A stretch of DNA of 64,000 nt from SAR86 cluster bacterium AG-422-E19 (GCA_003213595.1 QCMR01000001.1:90015-154014), one strand, 5' to 3'. Shown: positions 19,378-28,744, counted from the stretch's first letter. Notes: a model not told the origin generated them from the sequence alone. Numbers and translations are program-made.

Positions 19378-19394
19378 TGCACTAAAATAGTGCT
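19378..19394. promoter_or_regulatory. NtrC-like palindrome (TGCACTAAAATAGTGCT) in a divergent intergenic region
   Basis: 16/17 to TGCACTAAAATAGTGCA; shares 13-mer ACTAAAATAGTGC with the site at 1294-1310. Confidence 0.55.
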
Positions 19395-19499
19395 GGGTAG
19401 CATACGAAGTATTTGCTGTCAAAATGGTTAAGAACATCACTAGTCTTTCCCCGAGAAACTAAATATGATTATATTAATTCCCAATATGGAGAAAGTGTT

Positions 19500-20630
19500 A
19501 TGCAACTAAGATATTTCAATCAACCCCATTTCGAAAATGGTTCTTTAAAACTAATATCACAAGTTTTAAAAGAACACGGAATTAAAAATCCATTGATTTG
19601 TACCGACCCAGGATTGGTAGCTATTGGGATGACGGATAAAATCAGAAATCTTCTTTCAAATGAACTTTCGCCAACCTTTTATACAGAAACCCCTGCAAAT
19701 CCTACTGAACAAGCTGTAAATGACGCTTTGGAACTCTATAAACAAAATAAATGTGATGGTGTAGTTGGGTTTGGAGGAGGCTCAAGTATGGATCTTGCCA
19801 AGACAGTTGCATTAATGGCAAATCATCAGGGTAATGTCGTAGATTATTCAGTTAATGAAGGTGGTACTGGAAAAATTACAGAAACAGTTCCAACGATTGC
19901 AATTCCTACCACCTCAGGAACAGGGAGTGAGGTCTCTCTTGGAGCGGTCATAATTATGAATGATGGAAGAAAGTTAATTTTAGCAAGCGATCATTTAGTA
20001 CCAAATGCAGCCATTTGTGACCCCGAATTAACTTTGGGTCTTCCTCCAGTGCTTACAGCTGGCGCAGGAATGGATGCTTTAACGCATTGTATCGAAGCTG
20101 TTTTATCTCCTTTGGATGACCCGCCAGCTGAGGCAATTGGCTTAGACGGTGTAGAAAGGATTATAAGAAAGGAAAGTCTTGTCAGGGCTTGCGAAGATGG
20201 CCAAGACAAAGACGCTAGATGGAATATGATGATGGCATCTACCGAAGGAGCAATGGCTTTTTCAAAAGGCTTGGGTGCAGTGCATTCAATGAGTCATGCA
20301 GTTGGAGCTGATCAAGAACTTAGATTGCATCATGGCACATTGAATGGTGTGATTTTGCCAACGATCTTGAGATTTAATAAAGATCATGTTGGAGATAAAT
20401 ATGCGAGGATTTCTAGAGCAATGGGTAAGGATGAATCAACCGATTTAGCAGACGAAATTGAAAAATTAAATGAAAAAATTGGTCTTCCAAATGGATTAGC
20501 TGCAATGGGAGTCACAGAAGATATGATTCCTGCTTTAGTAGCACACTCAATGACTGATCCTAGTAATATGACAACACCGAGATTGCCTTCTCAAGAAGAA
20601 TGGGAAAAACTATTTTTGGAGGCAATGTAA
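19500..20630 (+). CDS. Iron-containing alcohol dehydrogenase
   Basis: GFGGGSSMDLAKTVA, IPTTSGTGSEVS, AGMDALTHCIEA, GAVHSMSHAVGA; start set at ATG 19500 (ggag RBS) rather than 19413. Confidence 0.93.
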   Translation: MQLRYFNQPHFENGSLKLISQVLKEHGIKNPLICTDPGLVAIGMTDKIRNLLSNELSPTFYTETPANPTEQAVNDALELYKQNKCDGVVGFGGGSSMDLAKTVALMANHQGNVVDYSVNEGGTGKITETVPTIAIPTTSGTGSEVSLGAVIIMNDGRKLILASDHLVPNAAICDPELTLGLPPVLTAGAGMDALTHCIEAVLSPLDDPPAEAIGLDGVERIIRKESLVRACEDGQDKDARWNMMMASTEGAMAFSKGLGAVHSMSHAVGADQELRLHHGTLNGVILPTILRFNKDHVGDKYARISRAMGKDESTDLADEIEKLNEKIGLPNGLAAMGVTEDMIPALVAHSMTDPSNMTTPRLPSQEEWEKLFLEAM

Positions 20631-20648
20631 TTTAAAAAGGATTTGAAT

Positions 20649-21407
20649 ATGGAAAAAGTTTGTTTAGTAATTGGAGCAGGAGCCGGTATTGGCGGAACAG
20701 TAGCTAAAAGATTTGCTAAGGAAGGATACCATGCCTATTTAGCTCGAAGAACCGATGAAGATGGTCTTAATAAACTAATCAAAGATATTACTGATTCTGG
20801 GGGACAAGCATCGGGTTCTTTGCTCAACGTAATTGAGGAAAATTCTATTGAGGATTTAGTAAATAAAATCGAATCTGAAATTGGTCCTATTGATACAGTT
20901 ATTTACAACATCGGAGCTCAAATAGGAGATCGTGCTTTAGCCGAAACAAGTTATAAAGCATTTGAGATGGGTTGGCGCATGGCAACGTTTGGCTTGTTTA
21001 GACTTGCTCAGGTTTTGACTCCTAAAATGAAAGAAAGGCAGACAGGTAATATCATTGTGACTTCTGCTACTTCGGCAGTTAGGGGTAATAAAGGCCAACA
21101 CTCCCATGCAGCTGCAATGGGGGGGAGAAGGATGTTATGCCAGTCTTTGAATGCCGAGTTTGCGAAAGATGGAATTCATGTTGCTCATGTCATTATTGAT
21201 GGAGCGGTAGATGCACCAGATACTCTGGGAAAAATGTTAGGTTCTGAATTGTTTGAAAAATTTAAAGAACAAAAAGGTGATGACGGTATGATCTTGCCTG
21301 AGAATGTAGCTGATACCTACCTTTTTCTAGCACAACAAACTAAATCAACCTGGACACATGAAATAGACATAAGGGCTTTTTCAGACCAAGCTTGGTGGAA
21401 TCATTAA
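20649..21407 (+). CDS. SDR-family oxidoreductase
   Basis: Rossmann VIGAGAGIGGTVAKRFAKEGY; variant active site region (SATSAVRGNKGQHSHAAAMGG). Confidence 0.85.
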   Translation: MEKVCLVIGAGAGIGGTVAKRFAKEGYHAYLARRTDEDGLNKLIKDITDSGGQASGSLLNVIEENSIEDLVNKIESEIGPIDTVIYNIGAQIGDRALAETSYKAFEMGWRMATFGLFRLAQVLTPKMKERQTGNIIVTSATSAVRGNKGQHSHAAAMGGRRMLCQSLNAEFAKDGIHVAHVIIDGAVDAPDTLGKMLGSELFEKFKEQKGDDGMILPENVADTYLFLAQQTKSTWTHEIDIRAFSDQAWWNH

Positions 21408-21425
21408 TTTTTATTGGAGAATTTC

Positions 21426-21890
21426 ATGAGATATCTTTCATTACTTTTACTAATTACCTCCACATCTATTTTTAGCATGCATCATGAAAAACTTGATGTC
21501 ATAGTTTTTGCAATTGATTTGGAAATTATTGACGGGCAGAAAAATAGTGCTAGGAACTTTGTTTCAAGAATCACTGACAATGTAAACAATAAAGAGCCTC
21601 AAACTCTAGTTTATCAATACCATTTTTCAAAAGAAGAAAATAAAGTCTTTCTTTTAGAAATTTATCCAAATAACGAAGCTGCCCTTATTCATATGAACAA
21701 CTTTCTAGGAAGCAAATGGGAAGCAGAGTTTGTTAGAAACTTTTTAATAAGCAATTTCCAAGTTCTTGGAAATGCAAATTCTAAACTTAAAAAATCTTTA
21801 GAGCCATTTACTAAAGATTTCCGAAGTAACCTAATAGGTTTCGATAGAGTTGCAGAACAACTTGGAGTAGAAATTTCTAAGATAAAATAA
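21426..21890 (+). CDS. Exported small protein, possibly dimeric alpha/beta-barrel (ABM-like)
   Basis: N-terminal signal-like hydrophobic stretch; weak ABM-like pattern (VYQYHFSKEENKVFLLEIYPNNEAALIHM). Confidence 0.5.
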   Translation: MRYLSLLLLITSTSIFSMHHEKLDVIVFAIDLEIIDGQKNSARNFVSRITDNVNNKEPQTLVYQYHFSKEENKVFLLEIYPNNEAALIHMNNFLGSKWEAEFVRNFLISNFQVLGNANSKLKKSLEPFTKDFRSNLIGFDRVAEQLGVEISKIK

Positions 21891-21896
21891 TTTTTC

Positions 21897-23036
21897 TTAA
21901 CTCACAAAGTTATTTAGACGCTCAAAAGCGTTAATAAAATCCTCTTTAAACTCTTGTACAACATCACTAGCAGAGATGCTTTGGTTCATAAGACCAACGC
22001 CCTGTCCTACCCAATAAGTTGCAAGATCTTTTGCTCCTTCATGGCCTCCAGCAGCTAGTTTATTTACCTTTTGTAAAGCTGGCTCAGCGACCATTGGTTG
22101 TAATGGCATTGGTAAGGGCTCTGGAGCACTGTCTGCTTCCCATGCCTGAGTCCATGGAGTGACTAACTGTCTAGAGTGTTTACCAGTTCTACTTCTTGAC
22201 CTAACCGTCTGACTAGAATTTGCTGCAACCATTTTTTCTTTTATCACAGGCTCTACTTCTGACTCAATTGTAGTTAACCAGACTGAGCCACACCAAGCCC
22301 CTGAGGCACCCATCGCCATAGCTGCCGCCATTTGCTTACCAGTTACAATACCGCCAGCTGCTAAGATAGGAACATCGCCATAAGGCTGAATAGCTTGGTG
22401 AACTTCTGGAATTAAAACCATAGTGGAGACACTTCCACAGTGCCCTCCTGCTTCAGTTCCGGAAACAACTAAAATATCAACTCCGGCTTTAACTTGGTTG
22501 ATTGCATGTTCTGCAGTTCCTAATAATGCAGCAACTTTACAGTCGTTATCTTTACCCATTTGGATCATCCAGTCTGGAGGAACGCCAAGTGCATTGGCAA
22601 TGATTTTTATTGGGTGTTTAAAAGCAACATCCAGAAGAGCCTTTGCTCCGTCGGATTGTGTGTTTTGAGCAAAACTAGAACCGCCGGAGTCTATTTCTCT
22701 TAATTCAGGAGCTTCAATACCATGATTTTCCAAAACATCAGTTCTGAAATCTGCATATTCTTGAGGAATCATTTTTACTAATTTATCGGCATCAAATTTT
22801 TCATCTTTACCAACCATTTTGTTCGGAATTAATACGTCTACTCCATATGGTTTTCCATCAATGTGGTCATCGATCCATTTCAGCTCTTTTTCCAATTGTT
22901 CTGGAGACATACCGACTGCACCTAAAACTCCACATCCTCCTGCTTTGGAAACTGCTACAACAACATCCCTACAGTGTGTAAATGCTACAAGTGGAAACTC
23001 TATGTCTAACATTTCACAAATTCTTGAATTCATCAT
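21897..23036 (-). CDS. Nitronate monooxygenase / NPD-like FMN protein
   Basis: IEFPLVAFTHCRDVVVAVSKAGGCGVLGA, VSGTEAGGHCG, VPILAAGGIVTGKQMAAAMAMGASGAWCGS. Confidence 0.88.
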   Translation of the reverse strand: MMNSRICEMLDIEFPLVAFTHCRDVVVAVSKAGGCGVLGAVGMSPEQLEKELKWIDDHIDGKPYGVDVLIPNKMVGKDEKFDADKLVKMIPQEYADFRTDVLENHGIEAPELREIDSGGSSFAQNTQSDGAKALLDVAFKHPIKIIANALGVPPDWMIQMGKDNDCKVAALLGTAEHAINQVKAGVDILVVSGTEAGGHCGSVSTMVLIPEVHQAIQPYGDVPILAAGGIVTGKQMAAAMAMGASGAWCGSVWLTTIESEVEPVIKEKMVAANSSQTVRSRSRTGKHSRQLVTPWTQAWEADSAPEPLPMPLQPMVAEPALQKVNKLAAGGHEGAKDLATYWVGQGVGLMNQSISASDVVQEFKEDFINAFERLNNFVS

Positions 23037-23112
23037 TTCTATACCTCTTAATTTCTATTGATTAATATCTTCTAATTTTCAATTCAAATCAAGAATTTTG
23101 TATTAAAATTTA

Positions 23113-23985
23113 TTGATGCCAAATAAGACTACTATCCCAGCCTCTTTCATTGTCATATTGCTATCTACTCTAATAGCTTTTGCTGCCAATCAAGGAAGTG
23201 TTTCTATATCAAACATCCCACTCTTTGGATTTGTAGTGTTTCTGATTTTTGTAATTCAATGGCTTGTTTTTATCCCATCTTTTATTAATAGGACAGAACA
23301 TTTTTTTGACTTAACAGGATCGCTAACTTTTATGTCGGCTTCTCTTTTTACCCTTATGGCAATCCCGGAAATTTATTTAAGGGACATCGTAATCACGTTG
23401 TTAGTCGTTGTCTGGGCTACCAGACTTGGCTCTTTTTTGTTTTTTCGAGTAAGAAAAGATGGAGGCGATGGAAGATTTGACATCATGAAAACTAAATTTT
23501 GGTGGTTTTTAATGACGTGGAATATTCAAGGAATGTGGGTATTTTTGTCTTTGGCAGCTGGACTCGCTGCGATGACTTCGCAAAATAAGATTGAGGCAGA
23601 CATCTTTTTAGTCTTGGGTGCTTTGATTTGGATTTTGGGTTTCTCCATAGAAGTAATCGCAGATAATCAAAAATCTAAATTTAGATCAAATCCAGAAAAT
23701 AAAGACAAATTTATTACAACTGGAATTTGGTCCTGGTCTAGACATCCAAATTATTTTGGTGAAATTCTTTTGTGGATCGGGATTACAATAATCGCTTTAC
23801 CAGTTCTTCAGGGCTGGCAATTTATTACGCTCATCTCTCCTATCTTTATAATAATCCTTTTGACTCAAATAAGCGGAGTTAGGTTACTTGAGTTAAGAGG
23901 TAGAAAAAAATGGGGAGAAGATGAAGAATATAAAAACTACATAAGAAATACTTCGGTTTTAATTCCCTTGCCGCCTAAAAAATAA
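23113..23985 (+). CDS. DUF1295 membrane protein (steroid 5-alpha-reductase/isoprenylcysteine methyltransferase-like)
   Basis: TGIWSWSRHPNYFGEILLWIGI and multiple TM segments. Confidence 0.88.
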   Translation: MMPNKTTIPASFIVILLSTLIAFAANQGSVSISNIPLFGFVVFLIFVIQWLVFIPSFINRTEHFFDLTGSLTFMSASLFTLMAIPEIYLRDIVITLLVVVWATRLGSFLFFRVRKDGGDGRFDIMKTKFWWFLMTWNIQGMWVFLSLAAGLAAMTSQNKIEADIFLVLGALIWILGFSIEVIADNQKSKFRSNPENKDKFITTGIWSWSRHPNYFGEILLWIGITIIALPVLQGWQFITLISPIFIIILLTQISGVRLLELRGRKKWGEDEEYKNYIRNTSVLIPLPPKK

Positions 23986-24014
23986 TGATAGGAAAACTAA
24001 CCTTTAGGCATTCA

Positions 24015-24443
24015 TCAAATTTGATAACTCAATCCTGCTGCTTCTACTCCCGCTATCGCACAAATCTCATCACGATCGGGTAAATCTCCTGAGACGCCAA
24101 CTGAGCCTATTACATCATCTCCTTTCTTAATCATTATCCCTCCAGGAGATGGTGCTATTTTATTTCCAGATATAGCTCTGGCCGCATTAAAAAAATGAGT
24201 TTGTTCAGGTTGAGCGCCGTAAAGATCTCTTATCGCTCTGCTAGAAAAGCCAATTCCAACACAGCCCCAGGCTTTGGCAAATGCTATGTCCGGCCTTATA
24301 AGAGCTGAATTATCTTCCATTGCTGAACTTACTAATACTCCTCGAGTATCAAGAACTGCAATTGTTACAGGATTCATATTCTCTTCTCTGGCTTTTTTTA
24401 AGCAACCTTCAATTATTTTTTGTGCATCTTTAAGGGTAATCAT
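24015..24443 (-). CDS. GlcG/HbpS-family heme-binding-like protein (DUF336)
   Basis: VAVLDTRGVLVSSAMEDNS, FAKAWGCVGIGFSSR, GGIMIKKGDDVIGSVGVSG. Confidence 0.88.
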   Translation of the reverse strand: MITLKDAQKIIEGCLKKAREENMNPVTIAVLDTRGVLVSSAMEDNSALIRPDIAFAKAWGCVGIGFSSRAIRDLYGAQPEQTHFFNAARAISGNKIAPSPGGIMIKKGDDVIGSVGVSGDLPDRDEICAIAGVEAAGLSYQI

Positions 24444-24471
24444 ATTTATCTCCTAAATTAAAAAAATTATG

Positions 24472-25104
24472 TTATTTCTCTTCAAACTTATAAGACTTAG
24501 ATCTTTTAAAGGCTTCTCTTTCAAAAAGCATCTCCGTGTATCTTTTAATATTAGGTTTGAATGCTTGCTCTATTCCAAGTGATTCAGCAACAACAAAAGC
24601 ATAGCTCACACAAATATCTGCAATCGTAAAACGATTTGAACATAAGTATTCTCTGTCATTTAAAGTTGTCTCTAACAATTTACATCTTGAAACAAACCAT
24701 CTGCTGTAACCTTCTACAGCAGCATCTGCAACACCAGGCTCTTGAAGTTTGTATCTAAGAACAACCGTCTGAGGGAAGGTTAAAGTTGCATCAGAGTGGA
24801 AAAGCCAATTTAAATAAGCTGGATAGTCAGGCTCATCAGGCATAACTCTTAAATCAGTCGGTCCATATTTCTCAACTAAATATTGAGACATCGCAACAGA
24901 TTCGGTCATTTTCACATCTCCGTCTATCAAATAAGGAATTGTTCCTAACATGTTGATATCCAAATACTCTTTCATGAACATCCTCGGCGGAAAAGGCATC
25001 ATTTCGAGCTCATAATCTATGCCCATTTCCTCTGCGGTCCAAATTGGTCTCATTGCTCTTGAAGCTTCGGTTCCCCAAATCTTAATCATTTTCTTTTCTC
25101 CCAA
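24472..25104 (-). CDS. Glutathione S-transferase family protein
   Basis: Thioredoxin-fold N-term with GTIPYLIDGDVKMTESVAMSQYLVEKYG; CSNRFTIADICVSYA. Confidence 0.88.
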   Translation of the reverse strand: MGEKKMIKIWGTEASRAMRPIWTAEEMGIDYELEMMPFPPRMFMKEYLDINMLGTIPYLIDGDVKMTESVAMSQYLVEKYGPTDLRVMPDEPDYPAYLNWLFHSDATLTFPQTVVLRYKLQEPGVADAAVEGYSRWFVSRCKLLETTLNDREYLCSNRFTIADICVSYAFVVAESLGIEQAFKPNIKRYTEMLFEREAFKRSKSYKFEEK

Positions 25105-25159
25105 TATGATTTAGCCTTATATACTAAACTTTTAAATAATATTTATTATAGGAGAAATC

Positions 25160-25447
25160 ATGATAGGAGTACTTGTTAAATTAAACATTAAAGAAGGCAG
25201 CGAAAAAGACTTTGAAGAAAATATGCTCAAGCTTGTTGAGGCAACGAATGCAAATGAACCTGGAGTCTTTTACTATGGTTTATTGAAAACAGATAATCCT
25301 CAAACCTATCAAATGATAGAGATCTACAAAGATGCTGAAAGTCATGCGCATCATTCTCAAACTGAACACTTTAAAACACTGGGTGGAGCACTTGCGCCAT
25401 TTCTTGCTGGCGCTCCAGAGATCACTGTTCATGAGGAAATAAAATAG
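25160..25447 (+). CDS. Antibiotic biosynthesis monooxygenase (ABM) domain protein
   Basis: GVLVKLNIKEGSEKDFEENM...EPGVFYYGLLKTDNPQTYQMIEIYKDAESHAHHSQTEHFK. Confidence 0.85.
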   Translation: MIGVLVKLNIKEGSEKDFEENMLKLVEATNANEPGVFYYGLLKTDNPQTYQMIEIYKDAESHAHHSQTEHFKTLGGALAPFLAGAPEITVHEEIK

Positions 25448-26496
25448 CTCTTAAAGAAAACTATTTAAAAGCGGTCTCAAACCAAGAAATTTCTTTAGAT
25501 GATGCTCAACTCAAATTAGCTGAGCGTCTGGATATTTCTCTTCAAGAAATCAATAAGAAAAAAAGTATTCTGCAGTTTTTTTCTAAGCCAGACCCTCAAA
25601 GAATTTATATTCATGGGGATGTCGGACGTGGAAAGACGTTTCTCATGGATATGTTGTTTGAGGAAATCAATCATGAAAAAAAAATTAGACTTCACTTTCA
25701 CCGTTTCATGCAAAATCTTCATGAAAGTCTAAAGCAATATGAAGGAACAGATCCTTTAAAAAAAATTGTTAAAGATTTATCAAAAAAATATGAATGTCTT
25801 TGCTTTGATGAGTTCTATGTTGAAGATATTGCAGATGCCATGTTGCTTGGCAAATTTATGACCGAGCTTTTCAAATCTGATTTATCTTTTTTTGCAACTT
25901 CAAATATAGCGCCAATAAATCTTTATGAAGGGGGTTTGCAGAGGAAGCTATTCATCCCAGCAATAAGAGCTATTGAAGCTGCTTGCGAAATCTATCATCT
26001 AAATTCTGATGTTGATTTTAGATTAAGAGCCTTAGAAAAAAGTGGAAGTTACTTTTATCCATCTGATAAAAATATTGAAATCATTGAAAAGATTTTTAAA
26101 GAAATTACCCAGAACAAAAAAAACAAAGAAACTTTCATAACCATAAACAATCGAAAAATAGATATCCTAGCCTTTTGCAAAGGAGTCTTATGGGTTAATT
26201 TTTTCCAAATCTGTTCTTCTCCTAGAAGTGCTGCAGATTACATAGAAATATCAAAAGAGTTTCATACTGTTATTCTATCCGATGTGCCCATCATCAATTC
26301 AGATGACGAAGCAAGACGTTTCATTTCTTTTATAGATGAATGTTATGACAGAAAAGTAAAATTAATCATCTCAGCAGCTGAACTACCCGAAAAAATTTAT
26401 GTCAAATCTAGGCTTGAAGAAAAATTTAAAAGAACTATCAGCAGATTAACTGAGATGCAGTCTAAAGATTACCTTTCTCAAGCACACTTGGCTTGA
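25444..26496 (+). CDS. zapE: Cell division protein ZapE (AFG1-like ATPase), apparently non-ATG start
   Basis: The ORF-track start 25645 omits Walker A; frame is open upstream: (I)ALKENYLKAVSNQEISLDDAQLKLAERLDISLQ...RIYIHGDVGRGKTFLMDMLFEE. First stop upstream is TGA 25432-25434; ATA at 25444 follows an agga. Confidence 0.82.
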   Translation: MALKENYLKAVSNQEISLDDAQLKLAERLDISLQEINKKKSILQFFSKPDPQRIYIHGDVGRGKTFLMDMLFEEINHEKKIRLHFHRFMQNLHESLKQYEGTDPLKKIVKDLSKKYECLCFDEFYVEDIADAMLLGKFMTELFKSDLSFFATSNIAPINLYEGGLQRKLFIPAIRAIEAACEIYHLNSDVDFRLRALEKSGSYFYPSDKNIEIIEKIFKEITQNKKNKETFITINNRKIDILAFCKGVLWVNFFQICSSPRSAADYIEISKEFHTVILSDVPIINSDDEARRFISFIDECYDRKVKLIISAAELPEKIYVKSRLEEKFKRTISRLTEMQSKDYLSQAHLA

Positions 26497-26519
26497 AAAT
26501 ATATGGATAGACTCCATAT
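26492..26519 (+). promoter_or_regulatory. Sigma32 (heat-shock) promoter of hspQ
   Basis: CTTGAAA-N13-CTCCATAT against consensus CTTGAAA-N11..16-CCCCATNT; 28 bp before the hspQ start codon. Confidence 0.72.
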
Positions 26520-26546
26520 AAAAGGTATAAATGTTAAGATAATAAA

Positions 26547-26879
26547 ATGAAAGATATAGTAGAAACTAATTTCGCAATCGGCCAAGTAGTAAGACATAAA
26601 CATCTCGATTTTAGAGGTGTAATATTCGATGTTGATCCTGAATTCAATAACACTGAAGAGTGGTACCAAAGCATACCTGCTCAAATAAGGCCAAAAAAAG
26701 ATCAACCTTTCTATCATGTCTATGCAGAAAATGAGGAAGTCTTTTACACTGCCTATGTTTCTCAACAGAATTTATTAGCTGACAATTCTTTAGAGCCTGT
26801 AGCTCATCCAGACGTTCATGAGAACTTTGGTCCATTTGATGGGAAAAAATACGAGATTTTAGAAGTTACTAGGAACTAG
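26547..26879 (+). CDS. hspQ: Heat shock protein HspQ
   Basis: FAIGQVVRHKHLDFRGVIFDVDPEF, QPFYHVYAEN, AYVSQQNL. Confidence 0.95.
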   Translation: MKDIVETNFAIGQVVRHKHLDFRGVIFDVDPEFNNTEEWYQSIPAQIRPKKDQPFYHVYAENEEVFYTAYVSQQNLLADNSLEPVAHPDVHENFGPFDGKKYEILEVTRN

Positions 26880-28087
26880 CTTTCTTCGGCTAGTAATACG
26901 CAAATACAAAATAAATCCATAGCATCCGATAACTCATCAAGTTCTATTTGAGTCGGAGCGATCCTAATATTCTTATTTTCCAAGTCTTTGCCATAAGGAA
27001 AGGTTGCTCCCAAGGGAGTAAGTTTTAAACCTGCTTCCTCACAAAGCTTATGAATTTTGGAAGCATTTCCATTTAAAGAATCAAAAGAGACAAAATAGCC
27101 GCCGCTTGGCTTGGTCCACTTTGCTACACCATCTGGCAATTCATTCAACTTTTCTTGGACAAGATCGAACTTGGGTTTGATTATCGTTGCTAATTTTTGC
27201 ATGTGCTCTGTAAGTGCATCTTTTGAATTAAAAATCCTTGTATGCCTTGCTTGATTTACTTTGTCAGAACCCAGAGAAAACTTAGAAAAATAATTAACAA
27301 AGTTTTCCATATTGTTTGGCGACATAGAAATAAACGCCAACCCAGATCCTGCTAATGAGATCTTACTGGTACTTCCAAGCATAATGAGAGAATCATGTGA
27401 ATTTTTATCAATGAAAATTTTTTCTATATCAGGTAGTTTTTTTGATTCATCAAAATCATGAACAGCATAAGCGTTATCAAAAATAATTTTGAAACCATCC
27501 CTATTTATGCTTGCCAAAGCTTCTATTTTCTCTTTAGAGAAAATCTCTCCAGTAGGGTTTGAATGTTTGGGTACACAAATCATCCCTTTTATGGTTTGAT
27601 CAGTTTCTAACAAGTTTTCTATTGAATCCAAATCAGGTCCATCTCCGTCTAAAGGAACAGGTATCATTCTTATCCCTAATTTTTCCAACATTGCAAAGTG
27701 ACGATCGTATCCGGGTACAGGACACAGAAAAGTAACTTTATCTAAGTCTTTCCAGGCTGATTGTCCATCGCCATGAAAAATCATGCTATGCAAATAATGT
27801 CCTAGCAAAGTCAAACTACTAGTACCGTTTACAAGAATATTTTTTGGATCAGAGTTAAGAACCCAACCGGCTAATTTTCTAGCAGAGGGAAGTCCCTCTA
27901 GCAGTCCATAATTTCTTGTATCAACCTTATCTTGAATAAAGTCTCCTTTCATTACAGTTTCCAAATTATCAGACAAGTCTAGTTGTTCAGAGGAAGGTCT
28001 ACCCCTGGTTAAGTCTAGAAGTTTTTTTGAATTTTTAAATTTTTGATATTCTTCTTTTATCTTGGAGATATCGTCACTTAGATTCAT
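26876..28087 (-). CDS. Aspartate aminotransferase, class Ic-like PLP enzyme
   Basis: LDLTRGRPSSEQLDLSD, NYGLLEGLPSARKLAG, PKHSNPTGEIFS, LGSTSKISLAGSGLAF. Confidence 0.85.
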   Translation of the reverse strand: MNLSDDISKIKEEYQKFKNSKKLLDLTRGRPSSEQLDLSDNLETVMKGDFIQDKVDTRNYGLLEGLPSARKLAGWVLNSDPKNILVNGTSSLTLLGHYLHSMIFHGDGQSAWKDLDKVTFLCPVPGYDRHFAMLEKLGIRMIPVPLDGDGPDLDSIENLLETDQTIKGMICVPKHSNPTGEIFSKEKIEALASINRDGFKIIFDNAYAVHDFDESKKLPDIEKIFIDKNSHDSLIMLGSTSKISLAGSGLAFISMSPNNMENFVNYFSKFSLGSDKVNQARHTRIFNSKDALTEHMQKLATIIKPKFDLVQEKLNELPDGVAKWTKPSGGYFVSFDSLNGNASKIHKLCEEAGLKLTPLGATFPYGKDLENKNIRIAPTQIELDELSDAMDLFCICVLLAEES

Positions 28088-28096
28088 GAAATTTTG

Positions 28097-28744
28097 CTAT
28101 CTGTTAATTATTTGTAAATTATTATTTTCTGCGTGCTTTTTAAGCCTTTCATCAGGAGATACTACTATAGAATTTTTACATTTTTCTACTAAAGGTAAAT
28201 CATGAATTGAGTCTGTGTAGAAAGTAGCCATTTCTAAGTTTAATTTTTTATTTCTACACCACTCCGAAACATGCACTAACTTGCCCTTGTCAAAATTTGG
28301 CTCTCCTGTAGTTTCACCTGTCACTTTATCTTCTACGAACTCTGTTTTTGTTCCTAAAAACTCATCTACTCCAAAATAATTAGCAAAACCCTTTACTATA
28401 AAATCCAAAGCTCCTGAGGCAATGAGCAAGTCATCTTTTTTATGTTTTTCTAATAACTCAAAAGTTAAATCATCAATCAAAATATCCTTTGAAGAATTTA
28501 TAAAACTTGTAACCAATAAATCTACTTCATTTTTGGTTTTTCCAATCAACGGATACAAAAGAAATCTCATGTAATCCTTAAAATTTAAGTTTCCCGAGCG
28601 ATAATCTTTGTCGAATGCTTTTATTTTCTCAAGATAAAAATCTTTATCTAACATTCCTTGCTTAACAATGTATTTAGTGAAATGGAATTCGCTATCGGCA
28701 CACAAAAGCGTATCGTCTAAGTCAAAAATTACTAGCTTTCTCAT
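28097..28744 (-). CDS. HAD-IB family hydrolase (phosphoserine phosphatase-like)
   Basis: LVIFDLDDTLLCADSE, IASGALDFIVKGFANYFGVD, FYTDSIHDLPLVEKC. Confidence 0.88.
   Translation of the reverse strand: MRKLVIFDLDDTLLCADSEFHFTKYIVKQGMLDKDFYLEKIKAFDKDYRSGNLNFKDYMRFLLYPLIGKTKNEVDLLVTSFINSSKDILIDDLTFELLEKHKKDDLLIASGALDFIVKGFANYFGVDEFLGTKTEFVEDKVTGETTGEPNFDKGKLVHVSEWCRNKKLNLEMATFYTDSIHDLPLVEKCKNSIVVSPDERLKKHAENNNLQIINR

Noticed and set aside
21534-21551. Further NtrC-like half-site (ggcagaaaaatagtgct)
   Set aside because: Inside a coding region; only one arm matches (three mismatches in the other), expected by chance in AT-rich DNA.
26500-26520. TATATGGA-TCCATATA hairpin between zapE and hspQ as a terminator
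   Set aside because: No U-tract, AT-rich weak stem; better explained by the sigma32 promoter core.
26478-26765. 95-aa minus-strand ORF
   Set aside because: Antisense to the clear hspQ gene and lacks a recognisable domain; treated as spurious.
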